Assembly (NCBI GenBank): GCA_016758965.1
Contig: JAEPRB010000242.1
Coordinates: 1-58,381 of the forward strand
DNA: 58,381 nucleotides
Source: Circinella minor
Taxonomy: Eukaryota > Mucoromycota > Mucoromycetes > Mucorales > Lichtheimiaceae
Direction: 5' to 3'
Shown: in pieces, positions 1 to 11,996 of the stretch
Position numbering within the stretch: position 1 is the first letter of the stretch
Layout of the letters: each line of letters opens with the position of its first letter
Program-made: the position numbers and the translations under genes
The notes under the pieces: generated by a model
Told to the model about the DNA's origin: nothing
Database searches by the model: none
Seen by the model: only the letters and a program-made list of their open reading frames with translations

Positions 1-2224
1 AGAAAATATATAAATAGTCGATTATTTTATTAAATAAAAAGGGGATCTTTACGTTATCTTTTATTCTTTTATTTTCCTTTTATTACTTATACTTTATTTG
101 GCTTGGTATTGTTCCGCCATAAAAATAAAACGACATTTTTTCGTCGTTTTTTAGCATGACTTTTTTTTTTTTTACTTACCCTCATTTTTTGTTGTAGTCA
201 AATGGCAATAATAACAACGGTAAGAAGCTGATCGTTCATTTTGATTAAAGGTCGCATACAATAATATCAGATAATAAGAAAAAAATGGTCTGATATCATG
301 AATTTTTTTAGTAGACTTGTATAAGTAAAGACTAGTGTTGAAATCAAATACATTATATCGTCCTATGTCAAAAAAAAAACAAGAAAACAAAAGAAGAAAA
401 GAAGGATAAACTGAAAAGAAAAATGTTTCGTAATGTAAGCCCCCAAGCCAAGTATATAAGTAGATAGTAGTTGTTTCAGATGAATAATTGGAAGAAAATA
501 TATGATCATGTTTCAGTAACTGGATAAACGAGATCCCAGTTTTGGTCTTAGAAGAAGAGAATCGCCTAATTATGATTTTTTTACTTAACAATCTCAATAA
601 ATAACCCATGCATGAACAATAAAGAGAGAGAGAAGGGAGAGCAATCAATGATCTAGTTGAAGCGACGTTACGCTCATCATCGCCAAAATAAAACTTATTT
701 TACTCTTAGAAGAAACTTTAAACATGGACATAATGAACATGTTTTGTAGCTATTTGTTTTAGAGGCTCTTTGTCCACTTTATTACTTACTATTAACTATA
801 ACAATGTAGTAAGTATCAAAACTGAACATATGTCATTAATTCGGCACCATCAATAATATTTTTGATAATCTTTGTTTAGACAAAAGAAACGTATATAACT
901 TTTTCTAATCTATTTTTACCTCCTGTACCAGATTCTTCTTCCTATTTTCAATAACTTCACCAGAGCGTATAAAGAATTTTAGAATATTGATCATCATTCA
1001 TATACGTATATGAAGGGTTCCCGTATATGAATATAAAAAATTGATTTAATTTCATAGCAACGATATAATATAGTTTTATTTTATTTGTTAAGTTTTATTA
1101 ACATTCACATTTGTTTTTATTCTTAATAAGTAAAAAAGATGGTTTTTAGAATGCATGTATGTTCAATCAAAAGACATAGAAACGAAAAACTAATTTTTTC
1201 CAATTAACTGACTTAGAAGAACTATAGTCAATTTTTCTTTTTATTCATACCATTGCCCTAGTCCGCACATTCACAACTTCACATGGAAAAAAAGGTGGTT
1301 GTTATGTAGGCTGCTGAGGTAGCTGTTCTTTTTTTTTTTTTTACCTTAATCGAAAACCATATTTCTTTTTCTCTTTTGATTATTGGACGTTGTCTTCGAT
1401 ATGTTATTGTTGAAGATAAAGAGGTCAGGCTTTATAAATAAAAGTGTGCTAGTAGTATTCAATACTATACTTTCTACTATGTGGCAATGTGGGTATAAAC
1501 TGTAACAAACGAAAATATAATCATGTACTACGATGATAGTGTGTCAGTGATAGATTATTCTTTGCCAATTGGTAAAGATATAATAAAATAAAGTTTTTTG
1601 TTGTGGTTTTATCTTTTGATTCTATATGTCTGAACATTTACTTGAAAGAAAGCTGTATAATAAAGGTAATCAGTAACTGATGGTTTTGATTTCTTGGTGT
1701 AACTAAGAAACAAGTTTGCTGAGATTCCAGTTATTCCATCTAGTTTTACTTTGGGAAAAGATAGGTATACATTAGTCCGAATGATCAACTGTGGAGGAGA
1801 CTATTTTTGTTTATCTTGAGTAAAAAACTGATCGCACATGAATAAATATTGTAAAGTATTTTGCTCAAATTAAACTTTTTTTTTCTCGTCCAACCCATGT
1901 AATGTCACTATTACAGAACTTCCATTGCCCCTGTTAACTTTACTTTTTTTAAAAAAGAATATATTTTTAATTATTATTTATTATTGTTATTATATATCAA
2001 TTAGAACTAGATTGTATGAAAGAAGAAGAAAAAAATAGTCTAATAATGAAATTGGCCATCATAAACAAATCATAAATATAAAGTTATATGAAAATGGTGG
2101 GTATTAATAATGAACAAAATCACAACATATTTTTTTTTTGTGTTCCCGTGAAGTCATAAGTACTAAACCTTTTATGGTAAAGTAAAAAGAAATTGTACTA
2201 CATATAAAAAAAAGTCATCTTTTT
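1..2224. other. Gene-poor AT-rich left end
   Basis: No gene can be supported here. The sequence is AT-rich with many short T and A runs. The longest open frame (172-648, minus) can only begin at a non-ATG codon, has low-complexity Phe/Tyr/Ser/Leu composition and matches no family I recognise, so it is not called. A small imperfect palindrome around 1000-1030 (tatacgtatatga type) is the only local structure noticed. Confidence 0.6.
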
Positions 2225-3958
2225 CTATACTGGATCAGCAAATGGGTCAGCAAATGGATTTTCATTTTCTGCTGATGTACGACTCACGTTACTGTCTGTT
2301 GTGGGTGGTGGTGATGGTGCTGATGATATTTTTAATCCAGATAAATCACGTAATGTTTCTTCTGAACGTAATCCAGAGGATGGTACTGGAGGAGGAGATC
2401 GAGTATGTTGAGGTGATAAGGGTGATGGTGGTGTTGATGGCATATTATTAGGTATTTCTCCAATGGATAACGTTTCATATAATTCTAATGCCTTTAATAA
2501 TTCTTCATTGGTAGCTAAAAGTGTACCAATCCATTCTTCATCCTCAACCAATCTTGCATAACGTACAATTTTCTTTTTAGATTCTTCACATCGTTGACGA
2601 TAATCTTGAAGTCTTGCATCATGTTGTAAATCAATTTCCCATCGATCTTCACTTGTGTTGATGAATTTAAGAGCGTTGATCAAATTATTTACGTTTTGAT
2701 TGGCTAAAGCAACTTCTTGAATGATTTTGGGTTTAGCTTGTTCAAGATTAAATGTACGTCGAGTATTACTGTTGCTTCCACCACCGTTAGTAGTGATATT
2801 TCGAGGTGTTGATCCAGCTGTACTACTACTCCTTGGTTTTGTACGAACATCATTATTATTATTACGTGTAGGTGGTAATGATTGACGTTTTTGAAGTTGT
2901 GAGGTAGGTGTTGAAGGACGTGGTGGCATTACAGGGGTTGTTCCTGTTGCTGACGAGGGTGATTTGGGTGTTGTTGCCCCACTTCCACTTCCTATTCGTT
3001 TTGGCTAACATATATCATTGAGAGATAACAATCAATAATCAATCATACTTATATAAAAAAAAATTGATCTATCCTTTCCTACTTACCAAATTCAATTTCT
3101 TACGTCCATTTTCATACATTTCACCTAATACATGCATTCCAGGTTCATTCTTATATTTTACTGCCCATGCTCCCATGACACTTAATAATGCTTTACGTAC
3201 TTTAATATCTTCACTCTATATAAAAATAAAATATCAATAAAAAGAAATCTATGCCTTTTTTTTTGTAATGGTATAAATATTTGTTTTTTTAAAAAAAGGG
3301 TTCTTTCTTTACCGATGATGACAAGATAAGACCGAGTCGTTCCCGCATTTTTTCATTTGACAAAAATTGTCCTATATAAAATATATATATTCTACATATA
3401 TTAGACCAACTATTAAATCTTTTTCTTTATCGTTTTCTCCTTTTTTTTTTTTTTTTTTTTTTTCCAAACACTTTTCACTTCCCCCCCCGGTTCATCTTAT
3501 TATTCTTTACTTACGATGAAATTTATCATTGGTATTTTCCATTAATAGTTTAAGTACCTATTATTTATCCACATCGTAAGAATATATACATTTTTTTTTG
3601 ATAATAGTAAAATAAAAAGGACACATACATCAATCACTCGAAGTTTTTGTTGAGTTGTTCCATGTTTGAGTCTTTTACGAACAGCTTCAATAGCTTCTTT
3701 CGGTCCAGCTTCTTGCATTTGAATGGACTCAATTAATTGTTGTACAATATACCAATCTGTTTCTTCATAATTGGATAATCTTTCTATTATATATTTTTTA
3801 TTTGAATTAATAACATTGGGTAATTTCAATCGAAAAAAAGTTCAATAATATGAAAATAGATTGAAGATTGTTTTAAAGCCAAAAAAAAATAAAAAACCCA
3901 ACATACCAATATAAAAAGTGATTGAAGTTTTTTGAACTTCCTCAGTAAAAATACCCAT
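2225..3958 (-). CDS. LSB5: Lsb5-like VHS/GAT-domain endocytic adaptor
   Basis: Six exons on the minus strand (3958-3907, 3783-3629, 3557-3515, 3371-3313, 3215-3087, 3004-2225) give 405 aa in frame. Residues about 1-140 read as a VHS domain: an early DW pair, a GPKEA motif followed by a basic RKRLKHG helix, then VIDVLKLLMEN. The next part has the W-VKYK--PGM linker seen in Lsb5-type proteins and a GAT-like helical region (about 210-310). The tail is low-complexity Ser/Pro/Thr and ends in an NPF tripeptide (395-397) and DPF (399-401). NPF binds EH domains in known endocytic proteins. Yeast Lsb5 links Las17/WASP, Arf and ubiquitin at endocytic actin patches, and the same role is inferred here. 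A GGA-type Golgi adaptor is less likely because no gamma-ear is present. The start is the first ATG of the VHS exon. Confidence 0.82.
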
Positions 3959-4954
3959 ATTTAATAAAGAAAGGGGAAAAAGTAGTTGGGAAAAGAAAGA
4001 AAAAGAAACAAAGGAAACCAAAAAAAAAGAATAATGCCACTAAAAAAAAAAAAGTAAAAACTTTGGTCGGGCTTGTAGCTTTTTTGGCTACACATAGAAC
4101 ATCGCACAACAGGTAAATCTTCTCTCTCTTTCTCAATCTATTTTACAGGCCTTTTTTAAAGTTGCGGATAAACTATCTGAATAATTCTTGACCGTGCACG
4201 TGTATTTGCGTAGCACCTTTTTTTGTTTTTTGTTTATGATGCAAAGCACAAACAACTTTTTTTTTTTTTTGCGCAGCTCATAAATGTTTTTATGGGTAAA
4301 CTAGTTTCTTATATGAATATCATATTAAAAAAACCCCCCCACAGACATTAATTTAAAGTAAAACCCCAGTTTTACCCCTCACAAAAACAAACAAATTCAT
4401 TATTTTGTGTCTCATTGTCTTTTTTTTTTATTTCTATAACAACTATCTAAAATTCAATCAAAAAATGTTTTTCCTTTTATATATGATAATTCTGTAAATT
4501 TATGTTTATGCAAAGTTTTGAAAAATTGACAACCATCTGATGACTAGATTATAGTTAATTTGGTCATATGTTTCTTAAACGCGCTTAATTTAGACACAAT
4601 TACACTCAGATTAATATGAAAAAAAAACAATGACAAAAACAAACGAAATGTTGTCAATGACAACATCTTCTTTTTTTTTCAGGTTTGACTTGATTCCAAA
4701 CAGGGGATAGTTTTCTTATATTTTTTATATTGAAGAAAACAAAAACAAAGCTCCATTTCTTCTTAGCTGCATAATAATGATACTATTTTTTAATTCGCGA
4801 CGATACACTTTAACTTATCAGAAAAGTATACCGAAATGTGTTCCTAATAAATAATTCCTGAAATTGCTATTATTCATTGCCCAAAGTAATGATAAATCCT
4901 TTTCTACTATATATAAAAATATTATCAAGTATCAACTTTATTATTTTACTATTA
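3959..4954. other. Intergenic region, LSB5 promoter and treslin 3' flank
   Basis: About 1 kb between two minus-strand genes. It contains T runs (for example near 4258-4270) and A-rich blocks but no convincing exon. It should hold the LSB5 promoter next to 3959 and the treslin 3' end next to 4954. Confidence 0.6.
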
Positions 4955-7900
4955 TTATTTGTACAAATATGGATTATCCTCATCCTCTTCATCTTCTTCA
5001 TCACTATCTAAACGTAAAGGATTCGTATTAAAACTACTTAATTTCGTTAAATCCAAAACATCATCATCATCATCGTCACTGCCACTTAAACACAAATCAT
5101 CAAGATTATCATCTCCATTTCCTAAGCTTGCTGGCGCTGATGCTGAAATAGTATCCAATAATGCTTCTGCAAAATTATTTCTAGGTCGTCGATGAGGGGT
5201 AGGTGAATTCCTCACTTTAGAGTAACGTCCACTAGGCGTATTATCCATCATGAGTTGTCGTACTCTTCTAGGTGTTCGTGCCATTCCTTCATCGTCAAAA
5301 TCGACATCTGCTTCCAGATCAAGATCTCCTGCAACACCGTTACTTTCTTCATTATTATTCACTGATAATAATGATCCTCGTCGTGGTCTATGAGGTGAAT
5401 CATCACCATGACGATGAGGTGTATAGCCAAATCCAGATAATGAAAAACCATAATCACGTTCAAATCGAGTTCGTGGCGTTGTTGGTGACGAAGGTTGTCG
5501 TACTTTAAGTACTCGATCTTCTTCTTCTTCATGTTTTTCAGGTTTTGAACCTATTTAATATATACCGAATATATACAAGTAAATATATCAATATAAAAAA
5601 AAAGAATGTATGAAACAAAAGCTCATTCATTTTTTCTTCAACTAAACTTACGTCGAGGTGACATGGCACTTTTAATAAAACTACCAACACGTTTCATTGT
5701 AGGTACACCATTCACAGCAGATCGTTGAATACGTGCCATGGTAGCTTCTTCTGCTTGTCGATTCTTTTCAGGACGTTTACGTACAGTTAAATCCACTTCA
5801 CGTCGCATAAATGGCAAATCTTTTAAATCAGATGTACGTATCTTTTTTGGTCGACTGCTTGGTATACGATCTGGTGCTCTTTCTCGCTTTTTTTGCTTTT
5901 TGTGATGATGCTTATTATGCTGCGAGTGTTGTGATTGTTGTGAGTGTTGTTGTTGTTGCTGTGAAGATGACGGTTGACTCGATCGTTGAGTAGAAGTTTG
6001 GGTTGAAGTTTGTGAATCTGTAATCGACGGTGTTTGTGATAAAGATGTTTCTGCATTATACATTAAATCCCCTTCAGTACATTGATCGAGTAATCGTTTT
6101 GTCCAGTCAGGTACAATACGTAAAAGACTAATATAATGTGTTTTATTATTTGGTTGTCAGTTAGTTTAAGAAAAATTATGTTACATATAAAGCAAATAAG
6201 AATATCTTCTCTTACTGTTGATTCATGCAGATACAAAATGCCGAATTAGATACATCTGCAACATCTAGTTTATGCTCCTTGATATCTAAACTTTCCAATT
6301 CATACAAATATTGAGCAACATCGTAAACATTTTCCCAAATCGTTACTCTCGTGTAATAAATGTTTAATTGATTTTCAGTATCTGGATCATCAAGATCGAT
6401 TGGATGATGTTCTTCAGATTTGATAACTTTCATCGTTTTAGATCGTTTACCAGCACGTCGTTCCAACCAAATTAATAACATGTATATAACCATTTGAAGT
6501 CTTCCTCTAATAAATAGTACATAAAAAGAAAAGAATTATATAAGTATATATATACACATATAATTTTTTTTAATTATTATTATCCACTCAACTCCCTCCC
6601 ATTCCTTCATCCTTATCAAAAAAGGATAATAATACTTTACTCTCTTGTTTTTAAAGCATTACGTGCTTTACGTTCTAATTCGTAAATATCTCGATTTCGT
6701 AATCGTATAATACTATTTTTCCATTCGACAAAATAAGACCGTTCTTCTTTAGTTGGTATTTTGCTCAAATCGGATGATGTATCCATGAGCGAGGGTATCA
6801 AATCTCGGTGTTTGGTGTCAAATTCGGATGATATAATTGATAAACTTTTTACAGATGTAATCAATTCTGGTAACTAAATATTTTACGGGTTCGGTTCAGA
6901 TAAATATTATAAAACAATTTTCTTTTTTTTTTGAGAAAAAAAAATTAGTTGGTAACTTACTATTGAATTAGATAAGGATAAAAGATGATCAATACATTCA
7001 TACATAAGTTTCATCCCATCACCCAGTGTCCACTAAGAATATAAAAAAAAATAAGTAAATCAATTTTTTTTTTTATCATCCAGTTTATATAAAATAATAT
7101 TTTTTGTACCTTTTGAATATACAAAGTTCCATAATACAATTCTTGTAATGAAGATAATAAAGTTTCTGTTGTTGATGGTAATTGAAATATATCTTTTTCT
7201 TCCTTAATTTCTTGAGATGGTAATGGGGTAACAGGCTCCTTTTTTACTTTACTTTCTGCTAGTTTTACTTTTCGTTTTCTTCGTCTTTTTTTTTTTTTTT
7301 TTTTTTTCAAATTACGTGATATATAAAAAAAAATCACATTCCATTCTTTTTATATCAGTAATCTTTCATTTATCCAACAAGAATGAATGTAAACAAATCA
7401 AAGAAAAGAAAATAAAGAAAGACATTCTACCTTTCTTTCATTGCTTCAAGAGTACTAGCTTGTTCAGATGATAATGGTGCTAGTTTCAATTGACTTTTTT
7501 GTTGTTGTTGTTGTTGTTGTTGTCCTGATTCCTTGAAAAATACACTTAGTTTTTCCTTTTTCACAGTTGTTGCTGGTATATTAAGAAAATCCAACACATT
7601 CGAACCAGCAGGTATAGTAGTAGTAGTGTTGTTTTCTATCACACCATCGAGTGATGATTGTTCAGGTTCGAGATCAAACAATTTGAAATCACTGACAAGT
7701 AATCGAAGCAAGATACAGTTTTCTGCCTTTGGTTCAATGACTCCAAATCGATTTCCAAATTTTACAATGGCAACAGAATTTCGGTATTTCAGTTGTTGTA
7801 TAAATGTACACAAATCATCATTATTCTTGCCAACAAGAAGATATAATTGTGGGATATTGGTATCGAGGGAATCAATGTTGATTTGATATCGATAAACAGC

Positions 7901-9145
7901 ACAGAGAATATCGATTTCTTTTGTATCATTTGGTACTAAGCCCATTTTACTATATATATATTGATGAGTTGAGCAAAAAAAAAAAAAGCACAGTAAATCA
8001 ATAGTACAAAATAAAAAAAAAGTATATATTTATTACCTTTGGTTGATGGGGTACATATCAACTTGGATCGGTGCAACTTGAGGTGTAAAAATCAATTTAA
8101 TTGGATAACAAGAATATGTTTTTGTTATCATGTTACCTAGTAACTCTTGATCCGATCTTGGCAACGCCTCCTCTTCTGAAACAACTTTGATGGTCCGTGC
8201 GTTCAAATGATGAAATATGCTAGCAAACGAACCACCATAGCTATTATAATCTGCTGTTAAATTGGACACTCGAGTATATCCACCTCCAAAAGGTCGTAAT
8301 ACATTATTTATTCCATGATAGATCGATTTTGCTTCCTAATTAGTTTATAATATCCTTTTAATTTTAATAAATTATTCCTTTCTTTGTATTTATTCTAGAT
8401 AATAATGATAGAAAATCAACATATATCTAGAAATTTTTTTTTATTTTTATTTTACCTGGTCATCATCTGATAAATAACTTGATGTATCGATCCAACTCAA
8501 TGAAATTCGATTTTCAATATAGTCATCCCATAACCAGCGACGTAATTCCGTATGTACAAGTCTTAAACTTTTAGCAATATCGTTTTCCTTGGATGAAGAA
8601 GATAATAAAGTTTGAGTAGAAATACTTGAAGCAACAAAATCATTCCAACTGGAACAAGTTTGAGGCATTGGTGTTACAAGATAAATAAAGTTTTTGACAT
8701 CAATTTGAGATTGTTTTCTTAAAGATTGTTGTTGCTGTCGTCGAGGTGATTCAGACGATAGATCTGAATTAGTCCAATGAAACTCGGCAATAGATTGAAT
8801 CAAAGTACGTTTAATAATCTCAAAAGTAGAAGAACAAACAGAATCAATGTTGTCACCACATTGTTGTTGACGTTGTTGTTGATTCAAATAGTCTTGTTTA
8901 AAAGTTTCAAGTGTATTCACTGAAATGGAACGAAAGGATTGATTGGTTGTTGTAGAAATAAAAGTAGTTGCTGCATTGTTATTACTACCATTAAAAAAAC
9001 GATATCCCCAAGTCGTTCGTTTATCAATACAATCCAAGAAATAAAGTAATATATTTAGAATGAGGTGTTGAATGGTATCCACATTTGGTTCAACAATATT
9101 GACCAAAAAGATTACATGGGGTGCACTACGTTTATTATTGATCAT
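4955..9145 (-). CDS. Treslin/TICRR (Sld3-family) replication initiation factor
   Basis: Nine exons (9145-8456, 8335-8037, 7949-7431, 7284-7110, 7032-6961, 6873-6641, 6506-6216, 6127-5652, 5550-4955) close in frame as 1116 aa. The N terminus (1-200) matches the treslin vWA-like domain pattern: a hydrophobic beta strand, then W-GYRFFN near residue 50, and an FHWTNSDLSS-SPRR segment. A helical core (about 535-790: ELYYGTLYIQK, an LPELI helix, TREGRLQM and a closing IVPDWTKRLLDQC) fits the Sld3-treslin domain that binds Cdc45. The C-terminal third is disordered, rich in SP/TP sites followed by basic residues (SPRR, TPRT, TPRRVRQ), then acidic. In known family members CDK phosphorylates such sites so that Dpb11/TopBP1 can bind. 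Nuclear S-phase function is inferred. The acceptor of exon 4 lies right after a run of about 22 A on the coding strand and is the weakest junction. Recognition is from motif pattern only. Confidence 0.72.
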
Positions 9146-10137
9146 GGAAGTTCCCTCTTTTGTGAAATATTGTGTATTTAAGAAAAAAAAAAGAGCGGAA
9201 GGAGTGGAGACTAGAAAGAAAACACGAACACGAAAATTTGCTGAGGAAAAATAACGCGAATTTTTAAAGAGAGATAATACGTGTTCCTTTATTATATAAA
9301 TTTATTCAGTACCGTAGCAAAAAAATCAGATAATCAGATGGGGATTCTATAAATATTTTACTGAATGTATAACACAGAATCTTGATTATTTATCATAATT
9401 AAACTAGGTAATAGAATCTAATATAAAGTAGTTAGTATTTTTATATTTGATGTATTAAAATTAGTGATATTTATAAATATATTTTACAAAAAAAAATTGA
9501 AGTATATTTTGCATTAACATTAATGCTTATTAAATGTATACACATTAAAGTAGAATAGTTTTGCTTTATTTTACTTTGTGGAAGAAAGATTTAAACGATT
9601 AAAAAAAAAACTTGATTATAAAATAAAAATTGTCGTATTAAATGTTATTGATGATCCTCTTTTTGAGCTAGTAAGTAGCAAGATAATTATGCAACAAAAG
9701 AAATGACATGCAAAAAACAGGGCAGAATTACCAATTATGAAAAAATCAAATCCCCTTATATCGTCATCATGCTTTAATAAATAATAGTATACAGAATTAT
9801 CCTAGTAATTGAATGATAGCTTTTAAAAACAAATGAACAAAATGATAGAAATAAAAAACCAATCATAAAAAGTTTTGAGAATGGGAGGGGATTATGAAAG
9901 GTTATTGGATTAAAAGAAGTACCTGAAACTTATTATTTGCAGTCATTCCATTTAGTTCAAAAAGTCGGAGAACAATCGCTTCTATAATTCCCAGTTTTTT
10001 TTTTGTCTTGCCTTTTCGTTATAGTTATAAGACGTACTCGCCTCCCCCCTTTTTTTTCTCTTTTTCATTCCAATAAAAAAAAAAACAATACAAATTCATT
10101 TATTTTAATACCTCTTTTATTTTTGTCTTATTTTAAA
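9146..10137. promoter_or_regulatory. Divergent treslin-CDC34 intergenic promoter region
   Basis: About 1 kb separates the oppositely oriented treslin (minus) and CDC34 (plus) starts. Within 120 bp of the treslin ATG are CACGAAA (9229-9235), an exact match to the SCB core, and CGCGAA (9255-9260), which is SCB/E2F-like. The CDC34 side has pyrimidine-rich DNA (9985-10070) immediately before the ATG. G1/S regulation is inferred from the motifs and from the identity of both genes. Confidence 0.4.
9229..9260. promoter_or_regulatory. SCB/E2F-like boxes upstream of treslin
   Basis: CACGAAA at 9229-9235 and CGCGAA at 9255-9260 lie 84-115 bp upstream of the treslin ATG. CRCGAAA is the known SBF (Swi4/Swi6) core, and CGCGAA resembles E2F half-sites. 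Seven-base motifs occur by chance, so the position near an S-phase gene is what gives them weight. Confidence 0.35.
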
Positions 10138-11996
10138 ATGGCATCGTCTGCTGCAAGTATTCTTCAAAGACAATATAAAGGTATATAGTCTTTTTCTTCT
10201 TTTTTTGTATTCTTATCTTTTATAACATATCAAAATGAATCTATAAATATTGCTAAGCAACTTTTTCTATTAACTAACTCTTTTTATAATGACTGGTTGT
10301 TTTATGCATGAACTATTCCTTTGGACAATTTAGAACTCACTAGAAACCCTGTTCCTGGATTTGTTGTTGATCTTAAAAATGATAGCATCTTTGAATGGTA
10401 AAAAAAAATGAATTTCTTTTTTTTTAATTTGAAAAGAAAGGAGAGGAATTAAAAAACAGTGGAAAAAAAAGGGGAGGTATTGAGGAATTTGTTTTTAATG
10501 GGCGATTTTGAACTGATAAACTCATAATGGGTTTAATTGTTTTAGGGACGTTGCAATTATTGGTTCACCTAAAACCATTTATGAAGGAGGTTATTTCATG
10601 GTAATTTCTTTTATATATATTACGTTTGCAGTCGCATAACATCTACACACATACCCAAATGATTCGATTTCTTTTTCTTTATATATATAAAAAAAGGGGG
10701 TACGGGTTGATGGTGATGAAAATATTTATAAAAAATTAAATGATAATATTAAAATATAATAATAATGTAAAATAGGCCACAATGTCATTTCCGGATGACT
10801 ATCCGTTTAATCCACCAACGTTCCGATTTGATCGTGAATTTTATCATCCTAATGGTAAATATCAATGATTATATCTATTCTTTAAATGAATACTAAACGT
10901 TTTATTTTTCTTTATTAGTGTATCCTGATGGTCGTCTTTGTATTTCCATCTTACATCCTCCTGGAGATGATCCAGTGAGTGGTGAAAAAGCAGAGGTAAA
11001 AAAAGAAAGAATGAAAGGAAATAGTCGATTTGGTTTTTTTTTTATGGAAAATTAAATGTATATAATTCAAAAAAAAAAAATAGGAACGATGGAATCCAAC
11101 ACAGGTAAAAAAAGAATAAAAAAAAAATATGGGGAAAATAATTTCATTGTGTTATTTCGACAAGTTCTAAATCTCAGTTTTCTTCTTCTTTTTCAATTCT
11201 CAATTATTATAATTACATTTACTTTTAGTCAGTAGAAAGTAAGTTTTTTTTTGAGATAGGAAGAGTTAAAATTTGGATAATGGATTTTTTTTTTTCATCT
11301 GACACATTTTTTTCTTTTTTTAATTAGGTGTTCTGATTTCCATTATTTCATTATTGGCCGACCCAAATTGTTCAAGTCCAGCTAATGTAGATGCAGGAGT
11401 AAGTATATCTATATAAGTTGATGAGATGTCGTATGTGTATGTGTGTGTGTGTTAATAATGTCATCTTATATATAAATGCATTACACAATGTATCAATTTC
11501 TTTTTGATGAATGCTCATTTATTAATTGATAATTCTCTTTTTAACGTGATTAGGTTGCATATCGAAAGGATCGTGAATTATTTGATAGTATAGTAAAAGG
11601 TAAATTTAGTCATTATATGTAATACATATACATACACATAAATGTCATATTACTTACTGTAATACATCATACTGAATATTCTTTTTTTTCTATAGGCCAA
11701 GTAGAAGCATCAAAGAAGGATATTCCACCAGGGTTCCAAATGCCAAAATCTGAAAAAGATTTCATGTTAGCTGCTCCTGCAGAAGTAGAAGATGATGAAA
11801 ATTTGTATGTTCATAATACTATTAGTATGATTATTATTATTCAAATGATTAATGTTTTACTAACTTTATATATAACCCAAACAAATAATAATATGTTTAT
11901 AAATATAGTTGGTATGAATCTGGTGATGGAAGTGACTTTATCGATGATGATGATGAAGAAGATATGGATGATGATGATGATGATCTTCGTAAATAA
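10138..11996 (+). CDS. CDC34: Ubiquitin-conjugating enzyme E2 Cdc34 (UBE2R type)
   Basis: Eleven exons (10138-10180, 10334-10397, 10546-10600, 10776-10854, 10919-10995, 11084-11104, 11229-11238, 11328-11398, 11554-11599, 11696-11804, 11909-11996) close in frame as 220 aa. The UBC fold is complete, with HPN at 78-80 and the catalytic Cys88 in GRLCISILH. It is followed by the acidic insertion loop (GDDPVSGEKAE, about 95-106) that marks the Cdc34/Ubc7 class, then ERWNPTQ-SVESVLISI and a SPANVDA helix. The NFWYES-plus-poly-Asp tail matches the Cdc34 C-terminal extension, which binds the SCF cullin basic canyon. Its role is to ubiquitinate SCF substrates such as CDK inhibitors. Exons 6 and 7 are only 21 and 10 nt long, and the conserved protein reads through them correctly. 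The start is the first ATG, in an A-rich context. Confidence 0.95.

Noticed and set aside
172..648. 158-codon minus-strand open frame
   Set aside because: No ATG at its start, low-complexity Phe/Tyr/Ser/Leu composition and no recognisable motif; T/A-rich DNA gives such frames by chance.
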